This document shows positions 54,299 to 63,366 of a stretch of DNA of 64,000 bases, piece by piece; position 1 is the first letter of the stretch, and the number at the start of each line of letters is the position of its first letter. The DNA is from Paracoccus aerius (lineage in GTDB: Bacteria > Pseudomonadota > Alphaproteobacteria > Rhodobacterales > Rhodobacteraceae), in assembly GCF_014656455.1 (NCBI RefSeq), contig NZ_BNCL01000003.1, positions 248,001 to 312,000 on the forward strand. Direction: 5' to 3'. The notes beneath the pieces were generated by a model, which did not search any database, was not told the DNA's origin, and worked only from the letters and a program-made list of their open reading frames with translations. The position numbers and the translations under genes are program-made.

Positions 54299-55720
54299 CT
54301 AGGCAGCCGAGCCCCCGACCGTCAGCCCGCCGATCAGCAGCGTCGGCTGGCCCACGCCCACCGGCACCCATTGCCCCTGCTTGCCGCAATTGCCGATGCC
54401 CGGATCCAGGGCCATGTCGTTGCCGATGGCGCGCACCTGCTGCAGCGCGGTCGCCCCGTCGCCGATCAGCGTCGCGCCCCGGATCGGGTCGCCCACCACG
54501 CCGTTCCTGACGCGATAAGCCTCGGTGCAGGAAAACACGAACTTGCCGTTGGTGATGTCCACCTGGCCGCCGCCGAAGCCCACTGCATAGATGCCGTCCT
54601 TCAGGTCCGCCAGGATCGCGGCCGGGTCCGCTTCGCCGCCGGGCATGTAGGTGTTGGTCATGCGCGGCATCGGCGCGTGCGAGAAGCTTTGCCGCCGGCC
54701 GTTGCCGGTCGGATCCACCCCCATGAGACGCGCGTTCTGGCGGTCCTGCATGTAGCCGACCAGGATCCCGTCCTCGATCAGCACGTTGCGGGCAGGGGAC
54801 ATCCCTTCGTCATCAACGCCGATGGACCCGCGCCGGTCGGGGATGGTGCCGTCGTCCACCACCGTCACGCCGGGGGCTGCGACACGTTGTCCCATCAGCC
54901 CCGCAAAGGCCGATGCTTTCTTGCGGTTGAAATCGCCTTCCAGGCCATGGCCCACGGCCTCGTGCAGAAGGATACCGGGCCAGCCGGGGCCAAGCACGAC
55001 ATCCATCACGCCAGCCGGCGCGGGCACGGACCGCAGGTTGACCAGGGCGATGCGCAGCGCCTCGTCCACGGCGGGTTGCCAATGGGCCGGGTCCATCAAC
55101 CCGGCCAGCGGAATGCGCCCGCCGCCGCCATGCCCGCCCGATTCACGGCGGTCGTTATTCTCGACGATCACGCTGACATTCAGCCGCGCCATGGGGCGGA
55201 TGTCGGTCACCAGCCCGCCCTCGGGGCGCAGGATCGCCACCTGCTGCAGCGACGAGGCCAGCGAGACCGTCACCTGAACCACCCGCGGGTCGCGCGACCG
55301 GGCATAATCGTCGATCTGCCGCAAAAGCTCGATCCTTTGGGCAAAGGGAACGCCCTCGGCGGGGTCGGCGGCCATGTATAGCGGCTGCACCTGCATGGGT
55401 GCGGCGGGCGCCATGACCCCGCCGCCCTGGCCCACGGCCAGCCGGGCGGTCTCGGCGGCGCGGCGCAGGGCCGGTTCCGAAATCTCGGTCGAATGGGCAT
55501 ATCCCGTCACCTCGCCGCGGACGGCGCGCAGGCCGAAACCCTGTTCGGCGGTATAGCCCGAGTTGCGCAGACGCCCGTCGTCGAAGACCAACGATTCAGA
55601 CACCGAATGTTCCAGGAACAACTCGCCATCCTCGGCCCCCGCCGTGGCTTCGCGCAGGACCGCCAGGGCCCGGTCCCGGTCGAGATGCGAGGTAAACGGA
55701 TCAAAAGAGGTTCGGCTCAT
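54299..55720 (-). CDS. tldD: Metalloprotease TldD
   Basis: Subunit of the TldD/TldE peptidase of 473 aa that degrades unfolded peptides and matures some microcins and modified peptides. The zinc motif is HEAVGHGLEGDFNRK near residue 255 (HExxxH). Other marks: NSGYTAEQGFGLRAVRGEVTGYAHS near 55, SIGVDDEGMSPARNVLIEDGILVGYMQDRQNARLMG, SFSHAPMPRMTNTYMPGG and GGGQVDITNGKFVFSCTEAY near the end. No tldE partner is in the window. Divergent from ctaC with about 180 bases between them. Confidence 0.95.
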   Translation of the reverse strand: MSRTSFDPFTSHLDRDRALAVLREATAGAEDGELFLEHSVSESLVFDDGRLRNSGYTAEQGFGLRAVRGEVTGYAHSTEISEPALRRAAETARLAVGQGGGVMAPAAPMQVQPLYMAADPAEGVPFAQRIELLRQIDDYARSRDPRVVQVTVSLASSLQQVAILRPEGGLVTDIRPMARLNVSVIVENNDRRESGGHGGGGRIPLAGLMDPAHWQPAVDEALRIALVNLRSVPAPAGVMDVVLGPGWPGILLHEAVGHGLEGDFNRKKASAFAGLMGQRVAAPGVTVVDDGTIPDRRGSIGVDDEGMSPARNVLIEDGILVGYMQDRQNARLMGVDPTGNGRRQSFSHAPMPRMTNTYMPGGEADPAAILADLKDGIYAVGFGGGQVDITNGKFVFSCTEAYRVRNGVVGDPIRGATLIGDGATALQQVRAIGNDMALDPGIGNCGKQGQWVPVGVGQPTLLIGGLTVGGSAA

Positions 55721-55898
55721 GGCGGCTCATCTTTCTGACGCGGCCCGGGCGGCCCAGTGCCGGTAATTTGCTTGGGCAGGCTTATGTATCACTTGCCCGC
55801 TGGGACGAGATATGGTCATAGAACGGTCAGTGTTAAAGGAAAAGGGCCGCCCTTGGGCGACCTGCGGTCGCGCGGCCGCGCCAGGATAACGGGATGGG

Positions 55899-56801
55899 AT
55901 GATGGCAATAGCGATGATTCGCCGGACAGTCGCGGCAGCTTCGGGGCTTGCGACGGCGGGAATGGTAGCCGGGTCGGCCTTTGCGCAGGATGTGTTGGGC
56001 GAACTGCCCGTGATCGGCAAGCCCGAGCCGCGCGGCGTGAACTTCCAGCCCGCGGCCACCGAACTGGCCCGCGACCAGCAGTGGCTGGATCATTTCGTGC
56101 TGATCATCATCACCGTCGTGACGCTGATCGTCTGCGGGCTTCTGGCCTATGCGATCCTGCGGTTCAACAGGCGCGCGAACCCGGTTCCGGCCCGCTTTAC
56201 CCATAACACCCCGCTGGAAGTGGCCTGGACGCTGGTGCCGGTGCTGATCCTGGTGACGATCGGGGCCTTTTCGCTGCCGGCGCTGTTCCGCAGCCAGGAA
56301 ATGCCCGCCGACCCCGATGTTGTGATCAAGGCCACCGGCAACCAGTGGTACTGGTCCTATGAATATCCCGAGAACGGGATCAGCTTCGATTCGATCATGC
56401 TGGCCAAGGAAGAACTGGCCGACTATGGCTATTCCGAGGACGAGTTCCTGCTGGCCACCGATACGGCCGTGGTCGTGCCCGTCGGCCAGACGGTGCTGCT
56501 GCAGGTGACCGGCAACGACGTGATCCATTCCTGGTCGGTTCCCGCCTTTGCCGTCAAGCAGGACGCCGTTCCGGGCCGCATCGCGCAAGCCTGGTTCAAT
56601 GTCGAGCAGGAAGGCGTCTATTTCGGCCATTGCTACGAACTCTGCGGCATCAACCACGCTTATATGCCCATTGTCGTGAAGGCCGTCAGCCCCGAGGTAT
56701 ATGCCGAATGGGTCGCCGAACAGGGCGGCACGCTTGAAGGGGCGCCGGCGACCGCCGCGCTGTCCACCGATGAAACCGTGACGCTGGCCGAGGCCGACTG
56801 A
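55899..56801 (+). CDS. ctaC: Cytochrome c oxidase subunit II (aa3 type)
   Basis: Membrane-anchored subunit of 300 aa that receives electrons from cytochrome c through the CuA centre. The signal sequence ends near SAFAQ; two helices follow (about 65-90 and 108-130, [20 protein letters not shown]). CuA ligands are in [13 protein letters not shown] and [12 protein letters not shown]. It closely resembles the P. denitrificans protein from memory, including the start MMAIA. First gene of the cta cluster; the aa3 subunit I gene is elsewhere, as in Paracoccus. Confidence 0.96.
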   Translation: MMAIAMIRRTVAAASGLATAGMVAGSAFAQDVLGELPVIGKPEPRGVNFQPAATELARDQQWLDHFVLIIITVVTLIVCGLLAYAILRFNRRANPVPARFTHNTPLEVAWTLVPVLILVTIGAFSLPALFRSQEMPADPDVVIKATGNQWYWSYEYPENGISFDSIMLAKEELADYGYSEDEFLLATDTAVVVPVGQTVLLQVTGNDVIHSWSVPAFAVKQDAVPGRIAQAWFNVEQEGVYFGHCYELCGINHAYMPIVVKAVSPEVYAEWVAEQGGTLEGAPATAALSTDETVTLAEAD

Positions 56802-56842
56802 CCGTCGGTCGGACCAGCGACACAAGCCAGACCGAAGACGAG

Positions 56843-57760
56843 ATGACCGACATCAACACCTATGACGGCGCCCCCGAGGCCGAGTTCCGCGACTTTGTCG
56901 CGCTGCTCAAGCCGAGGGTGATGTCGCTGGTCGTCTTCACCGCCTTTGTCGGCCTGTGGGTGGCGCCCGTCGACGTGCATCCCTTCATCACCTTCTGTTC
57001 GGTTCTGTTCATCGCGCTTGGCGGCGGGGCGTCGGGCGCGCTGAACATGTGGTATGACGCCGACATCGACGCCGTGATGCGCCGCACCCAGGGCCGCCCC
57101 ATCCCGGCAGGCCGGATCGAGGGGGGCGCGGCGCTGTCGCTGGGCCTGATCCTGGCAGGCTTTTCGGTGATGATGCTGGGCCTGGCCGCGAACTGGTTCG
57201 CGGCGGGTTTCCTGGCCTTCACGATCTTCTTCTATGCCGTGGTCTACACCATCTGGCTGAAACGCTGGACGCCGCAGAACATCGTCATCGGCGGCGCTGC
57301 CGGTGCCTTCCCGCCGATGATCGGCTGGGCCTGCGCCACGGGCGGGATCAGCATCGAATCGCTTCTGATGTTCGCGCTGATCTTCTTCTGGACGCCGCCG
57401 CATTTCTGGGCGCTCGCGCTGTTCATGAAGTCCGACTATCACGAGGCCAGGGTGCCGATGCTGACGGTCACGCATGGCCGCCCCGCGACGCGCCGCCACA
57501 TCTTCGCCTATACGCTGGTGCTGGCGCCCTTCGCGATCTGGCTGGGGCTTACGTCGGTCGGCGGGCCGATCTATCTGGCCGCGGCGGTGGTGCTGAACGC
57601 GCTGTTCATCCACGGCGGCTGGCAGATCCTGCGCCGGGACGAGGCTGCGGCGGTGGCCGATGGCTATGCGGTGGAAAAGCGCGTCTTCAAGCTGTCTCTT
57701 TACTATCTGTTCCTGCACTTCGTGGCATTGCTGGTCCAGAATGCAGCGGGGGCCTGGTGA
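56843..57760 (+). CDS. ctaB: Protoheme IX farnesyltransferase (heme O synthase)
   Basis: Inner-membrane prenyltransferase of 305 aa that adds a farnesyl group to heme b, the first step to heme A of the oxidase. About nine helices are visible. The aspartate-rich motifs are [25 protein letters not shown] near residue 75 and the loop [22 protein letters not shown] near 140, followed by [27 protein letters not shown]. It lies 41 bases after ctaC, and its stop overlaps the next ATG by one base. Confidence 0.95.
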   Translation: MTDINTYDGAPEAEFRDFVALLKPRVMSLVVFTAFVGLWVAPVDVHPFITFCSVLFIALGGGASGALNMWYDADIDAVMRRTQGRPIPAGRIEGGAALSLGLILAGFSVMMLGLAANWFAAGFLAFTIFFYAVVYTIWLKRWTPQNIVIGGAAGAFPPMIGWACATGGISIESLLMFALIFFWTPPHFWALALFMKSDYHEARVPMLTVTHGRPATRRHIFAYTLVLAPFAIWLGLTSVGGPIYLAAAVVLNALFIHGGWQILRRDEAAAVADGYAVEKRVFKLSLYYLFLHFVALLVQNAAGAW

Positions 57761-57951
57761 TGGCGCTGAATACGGAACATGAACTTCACAAGCGGCGCCG
57801 GTCCCGCAATGTCGGGCTGGGGCTTGTGCTGGTGGCCTTTGTCGCCCTGGTCTTCGGGCTGACGGTCGTGAAGGTCCAGCAGGGCGACCTGATGGAAGCC
57901 TATGACCACCAGCCGCGCGTCTCGGTCCTTCCCCAGGAGGCAGAGGAATGA
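57760..57951 (+). CDS. Small single-helix membrane protein of the cta cluster (CoxF-like)
   Basis: Protein of 63 aa with a basic N-terminus (HKRRRSRN), one membrane helix (about 18-38, [22 protein letters not shown]) and a short acidic tail. A small open frame at this place between ctaB and ctaG is conserved in Paracoccus and Rhodobacter; its role in oxidase assembly is presumed, not shown. Start and stop overlap both neighbours (TGATG and ATGAG), so it is translationally coupled. Confidence 0.8.
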   Translation: MALNTEHELHKRRRSRNVGLGLVLVAFVALVFGLTVVKVQQGDLMEAYDHQPRVSVLPQEAEE

Positions 57952-58517
57952 GCATGTCGCCCGAAAAGAAGACCGTTACATGGCTGGTGGGCGTCGTCGT
58001 GACGATGGGGGCGCTGGCCTGGGCGGCTGTGCCCTTCTATGACTGGTTCTGCCGCGTCACCGGCTTTGGCGGCACGACCCAAGTGGCGGTCTCGGCGCCC
58101 GATCACGTGCTGGACGAGGTCGTCCGGGTCCGTTTCGACGCCAATGTGGACAAGAACCTGGAATGGACCTTCCGCCCCATGCAGACCAGCATGGAGATCA
58201 AGATTGGCGAGAACGGCCTGGCCTTCTACGAGGCCATCAACAATTCCGACGTGCCCATCACCGGCACCGCCAGCTACAACGTCGCGCCGGAAGTGTCGGG
58301 CTATTACTTCAGCAAGATCGAGTGCTTCTGCTTCACCGAGCAGACCCTTCAGCCGGGCGAGCGGATCGAGATGCCGGTCAGCTTCTATGTGGACCCGGAA
58401 CTGGTCACGGATCGCGACGCAAGCTGGATCAGGGACATCACCCTGTCCTATACCTTCCACCGGACCGAGCCGAAGCAGGCGTCTCTTGACGCTGCACCGG
58501 CCGATAACGTCAACTGA
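57948..58517 (+). CDS. ctaG: Cytochrome c oxidase assembly protein CtaG (Cox11)
   Basis: Copper chaperone of 189 aa that inserts CuB into subunit I. One N-terminal helix (about 9-30) anchors a periplasmic immunoglobulin-like domain with the copper-binding motif [10 protein letters not shown] near residue 125, preceded by [33 protein letters not shown] just after the helix is also characteristic and carries a conserved cysteine. It overlaps the small membrane gene by 4 bases and is followed by ctaE after 29 bases. Confidence 0.95.
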   Translation: MSMSPEKKTVTWLVGVVVTMGALAWAAVPFYDWFCRVTGFGGTTQVAVSAPDHVLDEVVRVRFDANVDKNLEWTFRPMQTSMEIKIGENGLAFYEAINNSDVPITGTASYNVAPEVSGYYFSKIECFCFTEQTLQPGERIEMPVSFYVDPELVTDRDASWIRDITLSYTFHRTEPKQASLDAAPADNVN

Positions 58518-58546
58518 ATACCTCAAGGAGCCGACGGGGATAGCTC

Positions 58547-59377
58547 ATGGCGCACGCAAAGAACCACGATTACCATATCCTTCCGCCGTCGATCTGGCCC
58601 TTCGTTTCCGCCATCTCGGCCTTCCTGATGCTGTATGGCGCAGTAGGCTGGATGCATTCTGGCGAGGTTCATCTGCTGGGCATTCCGGTCAACGGCCCCT
58701 GGCTGTTCCTGATCGGCTTCGTCGGCGTGCTTTACGTGATGTACAGCTGGTGGGCCGACGTGGTCCGCGAAAGCCAGGCGGGCGACCATACCCCGGTGGT
58801 GCGCATCGGCCTGCAATACGGCTTCATCCTGTTCATCATCTCCGAGGCGATGTTCTTCGTCGCCTGGTTCTGGAACTTCATCAAGAACGCGCTGTATCCG
58901 ATGGGCCCGGAAAGCCCGATCAAGGACGGCGTCTGGCCGCCCGAAGGCATCGTGACCTTCGACCCCTGGCACCTGCCCTTCATCAACACGCTGATCCTTC
59001 TGTTGTCGGGCGTCGCCGTGACCTGGGCGCACCACGCGCTTGTCCATGACAACGACCGCAAGACCACCATCAACGGGTTGATCGTCGCCGTGATCCTGGG
59101 CGTCGTCTTCTCGATCCTGCAGGCCTACGAATACAGCCACGCGGCCTTTGGCCTGGCCGACACGTCCTATGCCAGCGCCTTCTACCTGGCGACGGGCTTC
59201 CACGGCATCCATGTCATCATCGGGACGGTCTTCCTTGCCGTTTGCCTGCTGCGCCTGATGAACGGCCAGATGAGCCAGGAAAAGCACGTGGGCTTCGAGG
59301 CCGCAGCTTGGTACTGGCACTTCGTCGACGTGATCTGGCTGTTCCTTTTCGCGGTCGTCTATGTCTGGGGCAGCTGA
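58547..59377 (+). CDS. ctaE: Cytochrome c oxidase subunit III
   Basis: Seven-helix membrane subunit of 276 aa that stabilises the oxidase and its proton uptake. Family signatures: [13 protein letters not shown] at the N-terminus, [18 protein letters not shown] near 100 with the conserved glutamate, [23 protein letters not shown] near 165, [20 protein letters not shown] near 222, and [24 protein letters not shown] at the end. It is the last structural gene before a strong terminator. Confidence 0.96.
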   Translation: MAHAKNHDYHILPPSIWPFVSAISAFLMLYGAVGWMHSGEVHLLGIPVNGPWLFLIGFVGVLYVMYSWWADVVRESQAGDHTPVVRIGLQYGFILFIISEAMFFVAWFWNFIKNALYPMGPESPIKDGVWPPEGIVTFDPWHLPFINTLILLLSGVAVTWAHHALVHDNDRKTTINGLIVAVILGVVFSILQAYEYSHAAFGLADTSYASAFYLATGFHGIHVIIGTVFLAVCLLRLMNGQMSQEKHVGFEAAAWYWHFVDVIWLFLFAVVYVWGS

Positions 59378-59400
59378 TCCCCGCATGACCTGACACATGG

Positions 59401-59427
59401 CGCGCGGGCATGGCCCCGCGCGTTTTT
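59401..59427 (+). terminator. Rho-independent terminator after ctaE
   Basis: CGCGCGGG / CCCGCGCG stem with a 6-base loop followed by TTTTT. It lies between ctaE and surf1, so surf1 and the genes after it are read by read-through or from another promoter. Confidence 0.85.
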
Positions 59428-59449
59428 CTTTGCCCCTGGCTTTATCCTC

Positions 59450-60121
59450 ATGCGCCGCATCCTGTTTCCCCTGATCCTTGGCATCGTCGGCTGCGCGATC
59501 CTGATCCAGCTTGGCCTGTGGCAACTGCGCCGGATGGACTGGAAGGAAGGCATGATCGCCAGCATCGAGGCCGGTATCCAGGCCGAACCCGTGCCCTTGC
59601 CTGCCGCCGTCGACCCCTCGATGAAATACCTGCCCGTGACGGTCAGCGGCACCACGACCGGGGCAGAAATCGACGTGCTGTCCCATACCAAGGAACAGGG
59701 CGGCGGCTACCAGGTCGTGTCGCGCTTTGTCACCGATGACGGGCGGGCGATCATGGTCGACCGCGGCTTCGTCCCGCAGGAGCTGCGCCATGTCGAACGG
59801 CCCCCCGTCCGGCTGAACATCCGGGGCAACCTGCACTGGCCCGACGAAAAGGGCAGCGCCACGCCCGACCCTAATCTGGACGAGAATATCTGGTTCGCCC
59901 GCGACGTGCCCGCCATGGCCGAGGTGCTGGATACCCAGCCGATCCTGGTGGTCGCCAGCTTCGTCGAGGGCGACGCGCAGGGGGTGGAACCGATCCCCGT
60001 CGCGGTCGAGGGGATCCCCAACAACCACCTGTCCTATGCCGTCCAGTGGTTCCTGATCGCGGCAACCTGGGCAGGGATGACAGTGGCCCTGATCTGGCGT
60101 ATCAGGCAGCGGAAATACTAA
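59450..60121 (+). CDS. SURF1 family oxidase assembly protein
   Basis: Inner-membrane protein of 223 aa that supports heme A insertion into oxidase subunit I. Two helices (about 3-22 and 195-215) flank a periplasmic domain. Typical stretches: LGLWQLRRMDWKEGMIASIEAG after helix 1, the glycine-rich YQVVSRFVTDDGRAIMVDRGFVPQ near 85, and IPNNHLSYAVQWFLIAATWAGM at the second helix. The start lacks a clear ribosome site. It is separated from ctaE by a terminator and lies 10 bases before thrC. Confidence 0.92.
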   Translation: MRRILFPLILGIVGCAILIQLGLWQLRRMDWKEGMIASIEAGIQAEPVPLPAAVDPSMKYLPVTVSGTTTGAEIDVLSHTKEQGGGYQVVSRFVTDDGRAIMVDRGFVPQELRHVERPPVRLNIRGNLHWPDEKGSATPDPNLDENIWFARDVPAMAEVLDTQPILVVASFVEGDAQGVEPIPVAVEGIPNNHLSYAVQWFLIAATWAGMTVALIWRIRQRKY

Positions 60122-60131
60122 GGGAATACGG

Positions 60132-61508
60132 ATGCGTTACGTCTCGACGCGGGGCCAGGCCCCGGTGCTGAACTTCGAAGGGGCGATGCTGTCCGGCCTG
60201 GCCCGCGACGGTGGCCTGTACCTGCCCGAGACGATCCCGGCATTTGGCGGACTGAACGACCTGGACGGGTTGCCTTATGAGGAAGTGGCCTTCCGCGTCG
60301 TCCGCCCCTTCACCGGCGACAGCTTTACCGACGACGAGCTGCGCGGCGCCATCGACCGCGCCTACGCCCGCATCGAACACACGGCGAAGGCGCCCCTGCT
60401 CCAGCTGGCCCCCGGCCATCACCTGCTGGAACTGTTCCACGGGCCGACGCTGGCCTTCAAGGACTTCGCCATGCAGTTGATCGCCCAACTGTTCGAGATC
60501 GCGCTGAAGCGGTCGGGCGAAAGGATCACCATCGTCGGCGCGACCTCGGGCGACACGGGCTCGGCCGCCATCGAGGCCTTCAAGGGCATCGACAATGTCG
60601 ACGTCTTCATCATGTTCCCCCATGGCCGCGTGTCCGAGGTGCAGCGCCGCCAGATGACGACGCCGGACGCCGCCAACGTCCACGCGCTTGCCGTGACCGG
60701 CCACTTCGACGACTGCCAGGCGCGGCTGAAGGATCTGTTCAACGACCACGCCTTCCGCGACCAGGTGGGACTGGCGGGCGTCAACAGCATCAACTGGGCG
60801 CGGGTGGTGGCGCAGATCGTCTATTACTTCACGGCCTGCGCCAGCCTGGGGATGCGCGAGACGGACTTCACCGTGCCGACCGGCAACTTCGGCGACATCT
60901 TCGCGGGATCCATCGCGCGGGCGATGGGCCTGCCGATCCGCCGGCTGATCGTGGCAACGAACCAGAACGACATCCTGCACCGTGCCCTGACCACGGGCGA
61001 ATACCGCGTCGGCACGGTCGAGCCTTCGATCAGCCCGTCGATGGACATCCAGGTCAGTTCCAACTTCGAGCGCGCGCTTTATCTGGCCTATGGCGGCGAA
61101 GCGGCGGCGATTTCGCAACTGATGGACGAATTGAAGGCCGGCGGCTTCACCATCAGCCAGGGTGCGCTTCAGACGCTGCGCGAGCAATACCTGTCGGGCC
61201 GCGTGTCCGAGGAAGAGACCGTCGCGATGATCCGCACCATCCGCGCCGAAACCGGTGAGGTTTTGTGCCCCCACAGCGCCGTCGGCGTGGCCGTCGCGCG
61301 CCAGCATGTCGAACCCGGCGTGCCGATGGTGACCCTGGCCACCGCCCATCCCGCCAAGTTCCCCGATGCCGTGGAACAGGCCATCGGCCTTCGGCCCCCG
61401 CTGCCGCCGCATATGGCCGCCCTGTTCGACCTGCCCGAACGGGTGACACGGGTTGAAAATGACGTCGAGGCGCTTAAGTCGCTGATCCTTGAGCGGAGAA
61501 CCCAGTGA
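60132..61508 (+). CDS. thrC: Threonine synthase
   Basis: PLP enzyme of 458 aa that converts O-phosphohomoserine to threonine. The N-terminus MRYVSTRGQAPVLNFEGAMLSGLARDGGLYLPE is typical of the long bacterial/yeast class. The PLP lysine is in PTLAFKDFAMQLIAQLFE near residue 113, and GATSGDTGSAAIEAFKG binds phosphate. TVPTGNFGDIFAGSIARAMGLP is also conserved. AAGGGAAT precedes the ATG. Its stop overlaps the next start by 4 bases. It often follows surf1 in Rhodobacteraceae. Confidence 0.95.
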   Translation: MRYVSTRGQAPVLNFEGAMLSGLARDGGLYLPETIPAFGGLNDLDGLPYEEVAFRVVRPFTGDSFTDDELRGAIDRAYARIEHTAKAPLLQLAPGHHLLELFHGPTLAFKDFAMQLIAQLFEIALKRSGERITIVGATSGDTGSAAIEAFKGIDNVDVFIMFPHGRVSEVQRRQMTTPDAANVHALAVTGHFDDCQARLKDLFNDHAFRDQVGLAGVNSINWARVVAQIVYYFTACASLGMRETDFTVPTGNFGDIFAGSIARAMGLPIRRLIVATNQNDILHRALTTGEYRVGTVEPSISPSMDIQVSSNFERALYLAYGGEAAAISQLMDELKAGGFTISQGALQTLREQYLSGRVSEEETVAMIRTIRAETGEVLCPHSAVGVAVARQHVEPGVPMVTLATAHPAKFPDAVEQAIGLRPPLPPHMAALFDLPERVTRVENDVEALKSLILERRTQ

Positions 61509-62779
61509 ACCAAGACCCGAACCTGCACGTCACGACCCTGCCCAACGGATTGCGCGTCGCCACGCGCCTGATGCCGGGGCTGCATTCCACAGCCTTGGGC
61601 ATCTGGGTGAATGCAGGCGGGCGCAACGAACGTCCCGAGCAGAACGGCATCGCCCATTTCCTGGAACACATGGCCTTCAAGGGCACCGCGACCCGCACCG
61701 CCCTGCAGATCGCCGAGGCGATCGAGGATGTGGGCGGCTATATCAACGCCTATACCTCGCGCGATGCGACGGCCTATTACGTGCGCGTGCTGGAAGACGA
61801 TGTCGATCTGGCCTTTGACGTCATGTCCGACATCGTGCTGAACCCCGTCTTCGACGAACGCGAGATCGAGGTCGAGCGCGGCGTGATCCTGCAGGAAATC
61901 GGGCAGTCGATGGACACGCCCGACGACATCATCTTCGATTGGCTGCAAGAGGCCGCCTATCCCAACCAGCCGATGGGCCGCACGATCCTTGGACCGGCCG
62001 AACGGGTCAGCAGCTTCGGCCGCGCCGACCTGGCGGGCTTTGTCGCGGAAAACTATGGTCCCGGCCAGATGATCGTGGCAGCCGCCGGCGCGGTCGATCA
62101 CGACCGCATCGTGCGGCTGGCTGAACGCGCCTTCGGGCATCTTGCCCCCGTGATCCAGGCACCGCGAGAGGCCGCTCGCTGGCAGGGGCTGGAAACCCGC
62201 AAGGTCAAGAAGCTTGAACAGGCGCATTTTGCCCTGGCCCTGGAAGGGCCGGGCTATCTGGCGCCCGACTTCTATGCGGCCCAGATCTTCTCCTCCGCCC
62301 TCGGCGGCGGCATGTCCTCGCGGCTGTTCCAGAAGATCCGCGAGGAACGGGGCTTGTGCTATACGATCTTTGCGCAGTCGGGCTTTCACGACGACACCGG
62401 GATGCTGACGGTCTATGCCGGCACCGGGGCCGAGGATCTGGCCGATCTCTCCACCCTGACCGTGGACGAGATCAAGCGCGCCGCCGATGACATGTCCGAG
62501 GCCGAGGTTGCCCGTGCCAAGGCGCAACTGCGTGCCAGCCTGCTGATGTCGCTGGAAAGCCCGTCGGCCCAGGCCGAACGCATGGCGCGGACGCTGGCGA
62601 TCTGGGGCAGGGTGCCGGACGCGGCCGAGGTTGCGGATCGCATCGCCGCCGTCACCGTGACCGAGGTGCGCGCCCATGCGCAGGCGCTGATTGCCCAGGC
62701 CCGGCCCGCACTTGCGCTTTACGGCCCCGTCAAGGCCGCGCCCGCGCGGGACGCGCTTGCCGAACGGCTTGCCGCCTGA
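61505..62779 (+). CDS. M16 family zinc peptidase (processing-peptidase-like)
   Basis: Insulinase-family peptidase of 424 aa, similar to the mitochondrial processing peptidase beta chain. The inverted zinc motif HFLEHMAFKGT (HxxEH) is near residue 58, with the distal glutamate in VERGVILQEIGQSMDTPDD. A second M16 half (about 190-400) has GGGMSSRLFQKIREERGLCYTIFAQ, including the arginine-tyrosine pair. Start is GTG, overlapping the thrC stop by 4 bases (GTGA). No signal peptide, so the protein is probably cytoplasmic or peripheral. The natural substrate is unknown. Confidence 0.93.
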   Translation: MNQDPNLHVTTLPNGLRVATRLMPGLHSTALGIWVNAGGRNERPEQNGIAHFLEHMAFKGTATRTALQIAEAIEDVGGYINAYTSRDATAYYVRVLEDDVDLAFDVMSDIVLNPVFDEREIEVERGVILQEIGQSMDTPDDIIFDWLQEAAYPNQPMGRTILGPAERVSSFGRADLAGFVAENYGPGQMIVAAAGAVDHDRIVRLAERAFGHLAPVIQAPREAARWQGLETRKVKKLEQAHFALALEGPGYLAPDFYAAQIFSSALGGGMSSRLFQKIREERGLCYTIFAQSGFHDDTGMLTVYAGTGAEDLADLSTLTVDEIKRAADDMSEAEVARAKAQLRASLLMSLESPSAQAERMARTLAIWGRVPDAAEVADRIAAVTVTEVRAHAQALIAQARPALALYGPVKAAPARDALAERLAA

Positions 62780-63360
62780 TGTTCCTCCGACCACGACCCG
62801 TGCGGCTGGAAACCGAACGGATCGTGCTGCGCCTGCCTGCCCACGGGGATTTCCATGCCTGGACCTCGCTGCGGCAGGCCAGTCGCGCCTTCCTGACGCC
62901 TTGGGAACCCGTCTGGTCGCCCGACCACCTGTCGCGCAAGAGCTTCGTCAACCGCGTCTACTGGGCGGCGCGTGCCAGCCGGGGCGGCACGGCGCTGCCG
63001 CTGTTCGTGCTGCGGCGCGACGGCGTGCTGCTGGGCGCGATCACGCTGGACAACATCCGGCGCGGCCCGGCCCAGTCGGGGACCATCGGTTACTGGATCG
63101 GGCAGGACTTTGCCCGCCAGGGCTATATGCGCGAAGCCATCGGCGCCCTGGTCCATCACGCCTTCACCGCCCTTGACCTGTCCCGGATCGAGGCCGCCTG
63201 CCTGCCGGAAAACGCGGCATCGCGTGGCGTTCTGGAAAAGTCCGGTTTCAAGTATGAGGGCGTTGCCCAAAGCTATCTCCAGATCGATGGGCGGTGGCGC
63301 AACCACGTGCTTTACGCCAACCTGCGCAGCGACCGCCGTGGCCGCACGGATGCGCGATAG
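62779..63360 (+). CDS. GNAT acetyltransferase (RimJ/RimL-like)
   Basis: Acetyltransferase of 193 aa related to the ribosomal protein N-acetyltransferases RimJ and RimL. RLETERIVLRLPAHGDFHAWTSLRQASRAFLTPWEP is the usual N-terminus, GTIGYWIGQDFARQGYMREAIGALVHHAF contains the acetyl-CoA loop (Q/R-x-x-G), and LPENAASRGVLEKSGFKYEGVAQSYLQIDGRWRNHVLY is the RimJ-like C-terminal signature. The ATG overlaps the M16 peptidase stop by one base. Acceptor not known. Confidence 0.9.
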   Translation: MFLRPRPVRLETERIVLRLPAHGDFHAWTSLRQASRAFLTPWEPVWSPDHLSRKSFVNRVYWAARASRGGTALPLFVLRRDGVLLGAITLDNIRRGPAQSGTIGYWIGQDFARQGYMREAIGALVHHAFTALDLSRIEAACLPENAASRGVLEKSGFKYEGVAQSYLQIDGRWRNHVLYANLRSDRRGRTDAR

Positions 63361-63366
63361 GAACAG

